Assembly (NCBI GenBank): GCA_036803025.1
Contig: DAIRVC010000107.1
Coordinates: 1 to 9,045, forward strand
DNA: 9,045 nt
Direction of reading: 5' to 3'
From: DAIRVC01 sp036803025
GTDB lineage: Bacteria; Chloroflexota; Anaerolineae; Anaerolineales; E44-bin32
Within the stretch, counting starts at the first letter, position 1, and each line of letters begins with the position of its first letter. The position numbers were made by a program, and so were the translations under genes. A model generated the notes under the pieces. It searched no databases, was not told where the DNA came from, and saw only the letters and a list, made by a program, of their open reading frames with translations. Shown piece by piece: positions 1 to 6,046 of this stretch.

Positions 1-392
1 AGGCGGAGGGCGTCGATATCCGCCTGTACGACATCATCTACCGGCTGACCGAGGATATCGAGAAGGCGCTCAAGGGCATGCTGGCGCCCGAAACGCGCCA
101 GGTGGTCATCGGCAAGGCCGAAGTGCGGGCGGTCTTCCGAATTCCGAAGATCGGCAACATCGCCGGCTGCTTCGTCAGCCAGGGCGAGATCCGCCGCAAC
201 GCCAAGGCGCGGTTGCTGCGCGGGAAGGACGTCGTCTTCGAGGGCGCGGTCTCCTCCCTCAAGCACGAGAAGGAAGATACGCGCGAGATCCGCGAAGGCT
301 TCGAGTGCGGCATCGGCTTGAAGGGTTTCAGCGACTTCCAGGTCGGAGATGTGATCGAGTGCTATACCTCCGAACAGGTCCCGGCTGAGTGA
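1..392 (+). CDS. infB: Translation initiation factor IF-2, C-terminal fragment (5' end outside window)
   Basis: IF-2 is the GTPase that brings initiator fMet-tRNA to the 30S subunit and promotes subunit joining. Only the last 130 or so codons are present; the reading frame is open from the first base (first full codon at position 3) to a TGA at 390-392. The visible part starts with a stretch typical of the IF-2 domain III/IV boundary (EGVDIRLYDIIYRL, then the EDIEKALKGML helix). It continues into the fMet-tRNA-binding C2 beta-barrel, with VVIGKAEVRAVFRIPK, IAGCFVSQGEIRRN, a SSLKHEKEDTREIREGFECGIGL block and a DFQVGDVIECY end. All of these are family hallmarks. The G domain lies upstream and cannot be judged. 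rbfA follows after 10 bases, the usual order in bacteria, and the two are probably cotranscribed. Confidence 0.97.
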   Translation, partial: AEGVDIRLYDIIYRLTEDIEKALKGMLAPETRQVVIGKAEVRAVFRIPKIGNIAGCFVSQGEIRRNAKARLLRGKDVVFEGAVSSLKHEKEDTREIREGFECGIGLKGFSDFQVGDVIECYTSEQVPAE

Positions 393-402
393 GGGCCGCA
401 GG

Positions 403-783
403 ATGACGAGCGTAGCGCGTGCCCGCCGCATCGGCGATCGCATCCGCGAGGAGCTGGCGACGTTGTTCCAGCGTGAGGTGGCCGATCCACGCATCGGACG
501 GCTGACCGTCACCGGCGTCGACGTCGATCGTGAGCTTTCGCTGGCGACGATCTACGTCACCGCCGCCGATGCCGGCGGGCGATCGGAAGAGATGCTCGCG
601 GCCCTCCAGGGCGCCGGGGGTTTCCTGCGCACGGCGCTGGCACAACGCATCCCGCTGCGCACCTTCCCGCGCCTGCGCTTCCGCTGGGATGTGTCGGTCG
701 ATCACGGCGCGCACATCGAGGAGCTGCTGGCGGGGCTGCGCAGTCAGGACGAATCGGGCGAGGAGGCGGGGGGTGAAGGCTGA
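403..783 (+). CDS. rbfA: 30S ribosome-binding factor A
   Basis: RbfA binds the immature 30S subunit near the 5' helix of 16S rRNA and helps late 16S processing and cold adaptation. The 126-residue product has the normal family length and is a single KH-like domain. It starts with the basic helix RARRIGDRIREELATLF, followed by VADPRIGRLTVTGVDVDRE and the strand LSLATIYVTA. Next comes a helix with LQGAGGFLRTALAQRIPLRTFPRLRF, where the FLR..LA.R...R..P.L.F pattern is diagnostic. It ends with the DVSVDHGAHIEELL helix. The ATG is preceded by a GAGG at 391-394 with eight bases of spacing. The acidic, Gly-rich tail (about the last 15 residues) overlaps the start of the next gene by 11 bases, and its codons carry that gene's ribosome-binding site. 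Confidence 0.95.
   Translation: MTSVARARRIGDRIREELATLFQREVADPRIGRLTVTGVDVDRELSLATIYVTAADAGGRSEEMLAALQGAGGFLRTALAQRIPLRTFPRLRFRWDVSVDHGAHIEELLAGLRSQDESGEEAGGEG
762..766 (+). promoter_or_regulatory. Ribosome-binding site fixing the GTG start of the DHH gene
   Basis: A GGAGG core lies inside the 3' end of rbfA, six bases before a GTG at 773. No ATG in this frame is suitably placed, and upstream codons in the frame run through rbfA without homology. This site therefore decides the start of the downstream DHH phosphoesterase. Confidence 0.75.
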
Positions 784-1741
784 GGTAGCTGCCGCCCGCG
801 CCCTGGTCCGCCAGGCCGCCAGTGTGACGGTGGTCAGCCACGTCCGACCGGACGGCGATGCCGTCGGTTCGCTTCTCGGCCTGGGACTGGCCCTGCGGAA
901 TTCCGGCCGGCAGGTGGAGTGCGTGCTGGCCGACGGCCTGCCGGGACGCTTCGAATTCCTGCCGGGCGCCGAACGTGTCATCAGCGCGCCTTCAAGGCCG
1001 GCCGACCTGCTCGTTGCCGTCGACTGCTCCAGCCAGGATCGATTGGGCCTTGCGGACGGCGCCGCCGGCCCGGTCGGACTGAATATCGATCATCATCTCA
1101 CCAATACCCGCTACGCCTCGGTCAACATCATCCAGCCCGAAGCGGCCGCCACGGCCGAAATCCTGTATCCGCTGATCCCCGAGCTGGGCTTGAAGATCGA
1201 CGCCGGCGTGGCCACCTGCCTGCTGACCGGGCTGGTGACCGACACGATCGGCTTCCGCACCTCGAACGTGACCCCGGCCGTCTTGCGGCTGGCCGCCGAG
1301 CTGATCGAGCGCGGCGCCTCGCTGGCGGAGGTCTACGACCGCGGTCTCAGCCGACGTGCCCTCTCGGCGGCGCGCTACTGGGGGAGCGGCCTGGCGAGGC
1401 TCGAGCGGCGGGACGGGCTGGTGTGGACGTCGCTCACGCACCGCGACCGCATCTGCACGGGCTATCCGGGTTTGGATGACGCCGATCTGATCAACCTGGT
1501 TAGCGCCGTCGAGGAGGCTGAGATCGCCCTGATCTTCATCGAGCAGCCGGGAGCCAAGGTCAAGGTCAGTTGGCGTTCGCGTGCCCCGGTCGACGTGACC
1601 CCGGTGGCGGTGCAATTCGGGGGCGGCGGACACGCGCAGGCTGCAGGGGCGACGGTCGCCGGCGATCTCGACCAGGTCTCGGAGCAGGTCCTTGAGGCCA
1701 CCTCGGCCTATCTGGCGCAGGTCCGGGATCCAGCCCCATGA
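773..1741 (+). CDS. nrnA: DHH/DHHA1 bifunctional oligoribonuclease / pAp phosphatase (NrnA family)
   Basis: NrnA-type enzymes degrade very short RNAs (nanoRNAs) and, in many species, dephosphorylate pAp to AMP; some members cleave pApA or pGpG from cyclic dinucleotide turnover. The 322-residue product has the family length (about 310-330). The DHH metal-binding motifs are intact: HVRPDGDAVGS at 23-33, VAVDCSS at 81-87 with D84, and IDHH at 105-108 with the name-giving D106-H107-H108. A further GLVTDTIGFRT motif supplies the fourth conserved Asp. The C-terminal DHHA1 substrate-binding domain ends with the GGGGH loop at 283-287. The GTG start has a GGAGG six bases upstream and gives an N-terminus that aligns with the family. 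The gene overlaps rbfA by 11 bases and truB by 4 (ATGA). The exact substrate cannot be read from sequence. Confidence 0.93.
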   Translation: MKAEVAAARALVRQAASVTVVSHVRPDGDAVGSLLGLGLALRNSGRQVECVLADGLPGRFEFLPGAERVISAPSRPADLLVAVDCSSQDRLGLADGAAGPVGLNIDHHLTNTRYASVNIIQPEAAATAEILYPLIPELGLKIDAGVATCLLTGLVTDTIGFRTSNVTPAVLRLAAELIERGASLAEVYDRGLSRRALSAARYWGSGLARLERRDGLVWTSLTHRDRICTGYPGLDDADLINLVSAVEEAEIALIFIEQPGAKVKVSWRSRAPVDVTPVAVQFGGGGHAQAAGATVAGDLDQVSEQVLEATSAYLAQVRDPAP

Positions 1742-2619
1742 AGGACTACGGCCTTCTGATCGTCGACAAGCCCGTCGGCCCGACTTCTCACAGCGTGGTC
1801 AGCATGGTGCGCAAGGGCACGCAGATCAAGAAGGTCGGACACGCCGGCACCCTCGATCCGCGCGCCTCGGGCGTGCTGGTGCTGTGCCTGGGCGCGGCGA
1901 CACGCCTGAGCGAGTACCTGTCCACGTCGGTCAAGTGCTATGAGGCGACGGTGCGCTTCGGCGCTTCCACCCGCACCTACGACTCGGACGGAGAGGTGAC
2001 CCGCCAGACCGGCCAGTCGCCGGAGCTCAAACAGATCCTGGCCGTCCTGCCCCGGTTCCAGGGCGAGATCGATCAGGTCCCGCCGCCGTACAGCGCCATC
2101 AAAATCCGCGGGCGCAAGGCGTACGAGATGGCCCGCGCTGGCGAAGCCGTCGACCTGGGGCCGCGCAAGGTGATGATCCACCGCCTGGAAGCGAAGGACT
2201 ACAAAGCGCCGGACCTGTCTTTGGTGGTTGAGTGCTCGGCCGGGACGTACATACGCTCGCTGGCGCATGATCTGGGAGAGTGCCTGGAGACCGGCGCGCA
2301 TTTGACGGGCTTGCGCCGGACCAAGGCCGGGCCGTTCACGCTGCGCGATGCCGTGCCCCTGCCGAAGCTCGAGGTGGGCTTCATCACCGGGAAGTGGGAA
2401 CAGCACCTCCGTCCGGCAGCCGACGCGCTGCCGGGGTTGCCGGAGGTGCGCGTCGACGAGCAGGGCGTGGAACAGCTGCGCTTCGGCCACCGCATCCCCC
2501 GTGCGGCCGAGGCGGTCGGCATGGCCAAAGCCATCGGTCCGGACGGCGAGCTGATCGCGATTCTGGAGGCCGTCGAGGGCGCGCCCGATTGGCATCCGCG
2601 CAAAGTGTTCATCGGGTGA
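1738..2619 (+). CDS. truB: tRNA pseudouridine(55) synthase TruB
   Basis: TruB converts U55 in the T-psi-C loop of tRNAs to pseudouridine and also acts as a tRNA chaperone. The product is 293 residues. The N-terminus has the family signature GLLIVDKPVGPTSH (5-18). It is followed by KKVGHAGTLDPRASGVL, whose D40 is the catalytic aspartate equivalent to E. coli D48. The next motifs are YEATVRFGASTRTYDSDGEV, the substrate-loop motif PPPYSAIKIRGRKAYEMAR, and CSAGTYIRSLAHDLGE, which holds the conserved Tyr and Arg of the active site. GAHLTGLRRTKAGPF closes the catalytic domain. The last 60 residues form a divergent PUA-like tail. The ATG overlaps the stop of the DHH gene as ATGA, indicating coupled translation, and there is no separate strong ribosome-binding site. 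Confidence 0.97.
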   Translation: MKDYGLLIVDKPVGPTSHSVVSMVRKGTQIKKVGHAGTLDPRASGVLVLCLGAATRLSEYLSTSVKCYEATVRFGASTRTYDSDGEVTRQTGQSPELKQILAVLPRFQGEIDQVPPPYSAIKIRGRKAYEMARAGEAVDLGPRKVMIHRLEAKDYKAPDLSLVVECSAGTYIRSLAHDLGECLETGAHLTGLRRTKAGPFTLRDAVPLPKLEVGFITGKWEQHLRPAADALPGLPEVRVDEQGVEQLRFGHRIPRAAEAVGMAKAIGPDGELIAILEAVEGAPDWHPRKVFIG

Positions 2620-2627
2620 CCACAGCC

Positions 2628-3572
2628 ATGCCCCACGTGCGCGACCTCGCCGCCTTGAGCCTGCCCGCCTCGGCTGTCACGATCGGTTCATTCGACGGCG
2701 TCCACCTCGGGCATCAGGCGCTGACGGCGGCGCTGACCTCGCTCGCACAGGCCAGCCGGCTACCGGCCGTCGTGCTCACCTTCTTCCCACACCCTTCGGT
2801 CGTCCTGCGCGGCCGCCGGCCGGTCTTCTACCTGACCTCGCCGGAAGAGAAGGCCGAGCTGCTTGGCACACGCGGGGTCGACTACGTCATCACCCAGTCG
2901 TTCGACCTGGCCCTGTCGACGGTGCGGGCAGAGGCCTTCCTGGGCAGGCTTCAAGCGCAGCTGGGTATGCGCCACCTGTGTATCGGCGAGGATTTCGCGC
3001 TTGGCCACGGCCGGGAGGGCAATCGGGCCTTTCTTGAAGCGGCGGCCCCGCGCTTCGGCTTCGAGCTGCACGTGCTGCCACCGGTCATGCTGGACGGGCG
3101 GACGGTCAGCTCGACTCGGATCCGGGAGGCGTTGCGGGCGGGCGACGTGGCGCAAGCGGGCGCCCTGCTGGGCCGGGCGTTCAGCGTTCCTGGCACCGTC
3201 GTGCGCGGGGCAGGGCGCGGGCGTTCGCTGGACATCCCCACCGCCAACCTGGACATCTGGGAAGAGCGCGCCACGCCTGCCGCCGGCGTCTACGCCTGTT
3301 TCGCCGAAGTGGGTCCGGAACGATTCAAGGCCGTGACGAACATCGGCATCCGCCCGACGTTCGATTCGGGCCAGGTCAGACCGATCGTCGAGAGCCACTT
3401 GCTCGATTTCGACGGGGACCTTTACGGCCGGGAGATGCGCCTGGACTTTGTGGCCCGGCTGCGCGAAGAGAAGCGCTTCAACGGCCCGCAGGAGCTCGTG
3501 CAACAGATCCGCAGCGATATCGCTCGGGCACGTCTGAACCTGGACGGCAGTGCGGAGGGGGCCGATGGCTGA
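2628..3572 (+). CDS. ribF: Bifunctional riboflavin kinase / FAD synthetase
   Basis: RibF phosphorylates riboflavin to FMN and then adenylylates it to FAD in the cytoplasm. The 314-residue product has the standard two-domain layout. The N-terminal FAD synthetase domain (about 1-180) has IGSFDGVHLGHQAL (19-32, a HIGH-like nucleotidyltransferase motif), LTFFPHPSVVL and, near its end, VSSTRIREALRAGD. The riboflavin kinase domain (about 180-305) has the PTAN motif at 204-207, GVYAC, NIGIRPTF and the DFDGDLYGREMRLDFVARLREEKRF segment with the conserved catalytic Glu region. Before PTAN the usual GRxLG(F/I)P reads GRSLDIP, with Asp in place of the Gly. ATG 2628 is preceded by a weak GGGTGA at 2614-2619. 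A GTG at 2616, overlapping the truB stop as GTGA, would add four residues and cannot be excluded. The gene overlaps thyX by eight bases. Confidence 0.96.
   Translation: MPHVRDLAALSLPASAVTIGSFDGVHLGHQALTAALTSLAQASRLPAVVLTFFPHPSVVLRGRRPVFYLTSPEEKAELLGTRGVDYVITQSFDLALSTVRAEAFLGRLQAQLGMRHLCIGEDFALGHGREGNRAFLEAAAPRFGFELHVLPPVMLDGRTVSSTRIREALRAGDVAQAGALLGRAFSVPGTVVRGAGRGRSLDIPTANLDIWEERATPAAGVYACFAEVGPERFKAVTNIGIRPTFDSGQVRPIVESHLLDFDGDLYGREMRLDFVARLREEKRFNGPQELVQQIRSDIARARLNLDGSAEGADG
3554..3558 (+). promoter_or_regulatory. Ribosome-binding site for thyX inside the ribF end
   Basis: GGAGG followed by a G run lies six bases before ATG 3565. It favours that ATG over the in-frame GTG at 3550, which lacks such a site and would add only five residues. 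ribF stops at 3572, so a ribosome ending ribF is placed right on the thyX start. Confidence 0.75.
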
Positions 3573-4989
3573 CCGGCTCGAACGGCGGGTGTACCTGTTG
3601 AGCCCACGCCAGCTCAGTCCGGAGACGATCGCGGTGACCTTCGCCAAGACTTCGAGGTCACCGCTCTCGTTTGAGGAGATCGCCTCCGAACTGACCGAGG
3701 CCAAGTCGGCGGAGTTCCACGAGAAGTGGGTGGTGGGCTACGGCCACGCTTCCGTCGCCGAGCACGCCGTGCTCCATATCGCTTTCGAGAATGTCTCACG
3801 ATTGGCGGTCGAGACGATCGAATCCAACCGGCTGGCCTCCTACACAGAGAAGTCGACGCGCTACCAGAAGTGGGAGCCGCAGAGCTTCCATGTCCCGGCC
3901 GAGGTGATCGCCACGCCGCACGAGGCGCGCTACCGGCAGGCGTGCGGTCTTCTGTTCGAAGCCTATCAGCGCTCGCTGGCGCCGGTGCAGGCGCTCGTGC
4001 AGCGGAGCACGCCGCGCCGCCCGGACGAGAGCGACGAACGCTGGGACGGACGCATTCGCTCGCGCTACGTGGATGCCTGTCGCTATCTGCTGCCGATGGC
4101 GGCATTGGCCAACGTCGGCATGACGGCCAACGCGCGCGTTCTCGAACACGCGCTGAAGAAGATGCTGGCCCACCCGCTGGCCGAGGTGCGGCAGATCGGG
4201 CAGGAACTGCGCACGGCGGCGCAGGTCGAGCTGCCGGCGCTGCTGAAGCATGCCGAACCGACCGGCTATCTGCCGGAGACCGAGGCTGCGCTGGCGGCAC
4301 TTGCGCCGGGCCTGGGCGAAGGCGAAGCGCACGAGCCGCTCCGTCTCATCGCCTACGATCCGCAGGCCGAGGTGCGAGTGTTGGCGGCGGCCCTGTATCC
4401 GCACGGGGAGGCCCCCTTCGCACAGCTAGAGTCACACCTGGCCTCGCTCGGCGCCGCCGAGCAGGCGAGACTTGCTGCGGAACTCCTCGGACGCCTGGGG
4501 AGGTTCGATATCCCGCTGCGGGCGCTGGAACACGCCGTCTACACGGTTGAGGCCTTCCTCGACCAGGGCGCGTACTTCGAGCTCAAACGGCATCGCATGA
4601 TGACCCTCACCCCCCAACGCCTCAGCACCCGGCACGGATACGCCGTCCCGCGGCTCATAGACCAGGCCGGCCAGGGCGAGTCCTACCGTGCGGCGATGGC
4701 CGCCGCGGCTGAGGCGTTTGAGGCGCTGGCAGCCTGGAACGCCCACGTGGCTGCGTATGTGGTCCCGAACGCCTACCATCGCCGGGTGGTGATGACCCTC
4801 AACCTGCGCCAGGTCTACCACTTGAGCGAGTTGCGAGCGGCGGCCAATGCCCATTTCGCCATGCGGCGTTTGGCGTTCGGGCTGGCGGAGCTCGTGCGGC
4901 AGGTGCACCCGTCGCTGGCAGGGTTCTTGCGGCTGCCGGAGGACGCCACGCGCAACTCGATCGAAGACGAGCACTTCTCCGCTGCGTAG
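3565..4989 (+). CDS. thyX: FAD-dependent thymidylate synthase ThyX, long two-half form
   Basis: ThyX methylates dUMP to dTMP with methylenetetrahydrofolate, NADPH and FAD. The 474-residue product is about twice the usual 210-260 residues and looks like two ThyX-like halves in tandem. The first (about 1-235) has GHASVAEHAVLHIAFENVSR (60-79) and a ThyX-motif equivalent, S87-N88-R89-x7-S97-x-R99-Y100. Here the usual RHR is SNR but the Ser and Arg-Tyr are kept. It continues with YLLPMAALANVGMTANAR and a helix leading to EVRQIGQEL. The second half (about 270-474) has LRALEHAVYTVEAFLDQGAYFELK followed by R342-H343-R344, but its Ser is at 354 and Arg at 356, giving RHR-x9-S instead of x7. LRAAANAHFAMRRLA near its end resembles the dUMP/FAD-binding helix. 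Family membership is firm; the roles of the halves are inference. The gene overlaps ribF, the FAD-producing enzyme. Confidence 0.9.
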   Translation: MADRLERRVYLLSPRQLSPETIAVTFAKTSRSPLSFEEIASELTEAKSAEFHEKWVVGYGHASVAEHAVLHIAFENVSRLAVETIESNRLASYTEKSTRYQKWEPQSFHVPAEVIATPHEARYRQACGLLFEAYQRSLAPVQALVQRSTPRRPDESDERWDGRIRSRYVDACRYLLPMAALANVGMTANARVLEHALKKMLAHPLAEVRQIGQELRTAAQVELPALLKHAEPTGYLPETEAALAALAPGLGEGEAHEPLRLIAYDPQAEVRVLAAALYPHGEAPFAQLESHLASLGAAEQARLAAELLGRLGRFDIPLRALEHAVYTVEAFLDQGAYFELKRHRMMTLTPQRLSTRHGYAVPRLIDQAGQGESYRAAMAAAAEAFEALAAWNAHVAAYVVPNAYHRRVVMTLNLRQVYHLSELRAAANAHFAMRRLAFGLAELVRQVHPSLAGFLRLPEDATRNSIEDEHFSAA

Positions 4990-5019
4990 GTCCCACGGCC
5001 CGCTAGGAGCCATGTCCGA

Positions 5020-5048
5020 TTGAGCCGCGCGCGGGTGACTGCTATAAT
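5020..5048 (+). promoter_or_regulatory. Sigma-70-type promoter for the ABC transporter operon
   Basis: TTGAGC (5020-5025, four of six to TTGACA) and a perfect TATAAT (5043-5048) are separated by exactly 17 bp. TG at 5040-5041 followed by one base makes an extended -10. Transcription should start near 5054-5057, only four to seven bases before ATG 5061. The spacer contains the 10-bp palindrome CCGCGCGCGG (5025-5034), which could simply be GC bias. No intrinsic terminator with a T-run separates it from thyX, so some read-through from upstream is possible. Confidence 0.75.
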
Positions 5049-5060
5049 CCTTTGTCAAGT

Positions 5061-6005
5061 ATGGATGCGATCTTCACCGAAGCCCTGACCAAAGTGTTCG
5101 ACGGATTCACAGCCGTCGAAGATGTCAACCTGCACGTAGCCGCCGGCCAGATCCTGGTCCTGCTGGGTCCCAATGGGGCAGGCAAGACCACGACGATCCG
5201 CATGCTGGCTTCGATCCTGCGGCCGACACGCGGGCGTGTGGTCATCGCCGGCCATGACGCCAGCGTCGATCCGGTCGCCGTGCGGCGCAGTGTCGGGTTG
5301 CTGACCGAGCACCACGGGCTGTACACGCGCATGCGGGCGCGCGAATACCTGCGCTTCTTCGGGCGCGCCTATGGCGTCGCGCGGCCGGAGGCCGATCGTC
5401 GGGCGGACGAACTGCTGGAGCGCTACGACCTGGGTGAGAGCGCCGGCCGTCGGCTGGGCGAGTACTCCAAGGGCATGCGGCAGAAACTGGCGCTGGTGCG
5501 CGCGCTGCTCCACGACCCCCAGGTGCTGCTGCTCGACGAGCCCACCTCGGCCATGGATCCGGCCAGCGCCCGGACCGTGCGCCAGGGCATCGCCAGCCTG
5601 CGTTCGGCCGAGCGCGCCATCGTGGTCTGCACCCACAATCTCACGGAGGCCGAACTGCTGGCCGACCAGCTGGCCATTATCCGGCGCGGCCGCATCATCG
5701 CCCTGGGCGGGCCGCACGAGCTCAAGCGCGCCATGCTGGGCGATCCCATCATGGAGCTGCGCCTGTCGGGGTCGCTCGACGGGGCCGTGAGACTTCTCCC
5801 GCCCGGCGCTCGGCCGATCGAGAGCGGAGATACCTGGCTGCGCTACCGGACTGCTCATCCGGAGGTCGACAACCCGCTCCTGCTTCAGGCGTTGGCCGAG
5901 AAGGGCATGGCCGTGGTGACCCTGTCCGAGGTTGGCCGCAGTCTGGAAGACATGTATCTGCAGGTCGTCGGGGCCGCCGCCGAGGCCGAGGCGGCGAGGG
6001 CCTGA
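5061..6005 (+). CDS. ABC transporter ATP-binding protein (ABC-2 exporter type)
   Basis: This 314-residue cytoplasmic ATPase powers the membrane protein encoded next. The nucleotide-binding domain covers about 1-225. It has Walker A GPNGAGKTT (36-44), signature EYSKGMRQK (SKGM in place of SGGQ, usual in ABC-2 exporters), Walker B plus catalytic Glu in VLLLDEPTSAMDP, and the H-loop His in VVCTHNLTEAE. The Q-loop position reads LLTEHHGLY with Glu where Gln is classical, a change I recall as common in this exporter group. The C-terminal 90 residues form an accessory domain of unknown role, ending in an Ala/Glu-rich tail. ATG 5061 is preferred; TTG at 5052 would lie at or before the predicted transcription start. 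There is no ribosome-binding site. The cargo is unknown. The ORF ends 41 bases before the permease. Confidence 0.92.
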   Translation: MDAIFTEALTKVFDGFTAVEDVNLHVAAGQILVLLGPNGAGKTTTIRMLASILRPTRGRVVIAGHDASVDPVAVRRSVGLLTEHHGLYTRMRAREYLRFFGRAYGVARPEADRRADELLERYDLGESAGRRLGEYSKGMRQKLALVRALLHDPQVLLLDEPTSAMDPASARTVRQGIASLRSAERAIVVCTHNLTEAELLADQLAIIRRGRIIALGGPHELKRAMLGDPIMELRLSGSLDGAVRLLPPGARPIESGDTWLRYRTAHPEVDNPLLLQALAEKGMAVVTLSEVGRSLEDMYLQVVGAAAEAEAARA

Positions 6006-6046
6006 GCGCCATCCCAGCTCCGGCCAGGCCGCTCCTTTCCGGAGCC

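Noticed and set aside
1708..2595. A 295-codon minus-strand open frame opposite truB.
   Set aside because: Truncated mirror of truB coding bias with no recognisable motifs; truB itself is certain.
5005..5023. AGGAG followed by ATG TCC GAT TGA, a three-codon leader-peptide-like ORF before the ABC operon.
   Set aside because: It lies upstream of and into the -35 element of the predicted promoter, so it would not be on the operon's own mRNA; chance is the simplest explanation.
5025..5034. Palindrome CCGCGCGCGG in the promoter spacer as a possible operator.
   Set aside because: Short alternating GC palindromes are expected by chance at this base composition; there is no second copy or regulator gene nearby.
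6031..6045. GCTCC/GGAGC inverted repeat that could hide the permease ribosome-binding site.
   Set aside because: Only a 5-bp stem, and the GGAG is already poorly spaced from the ATG; not enough to claim control.
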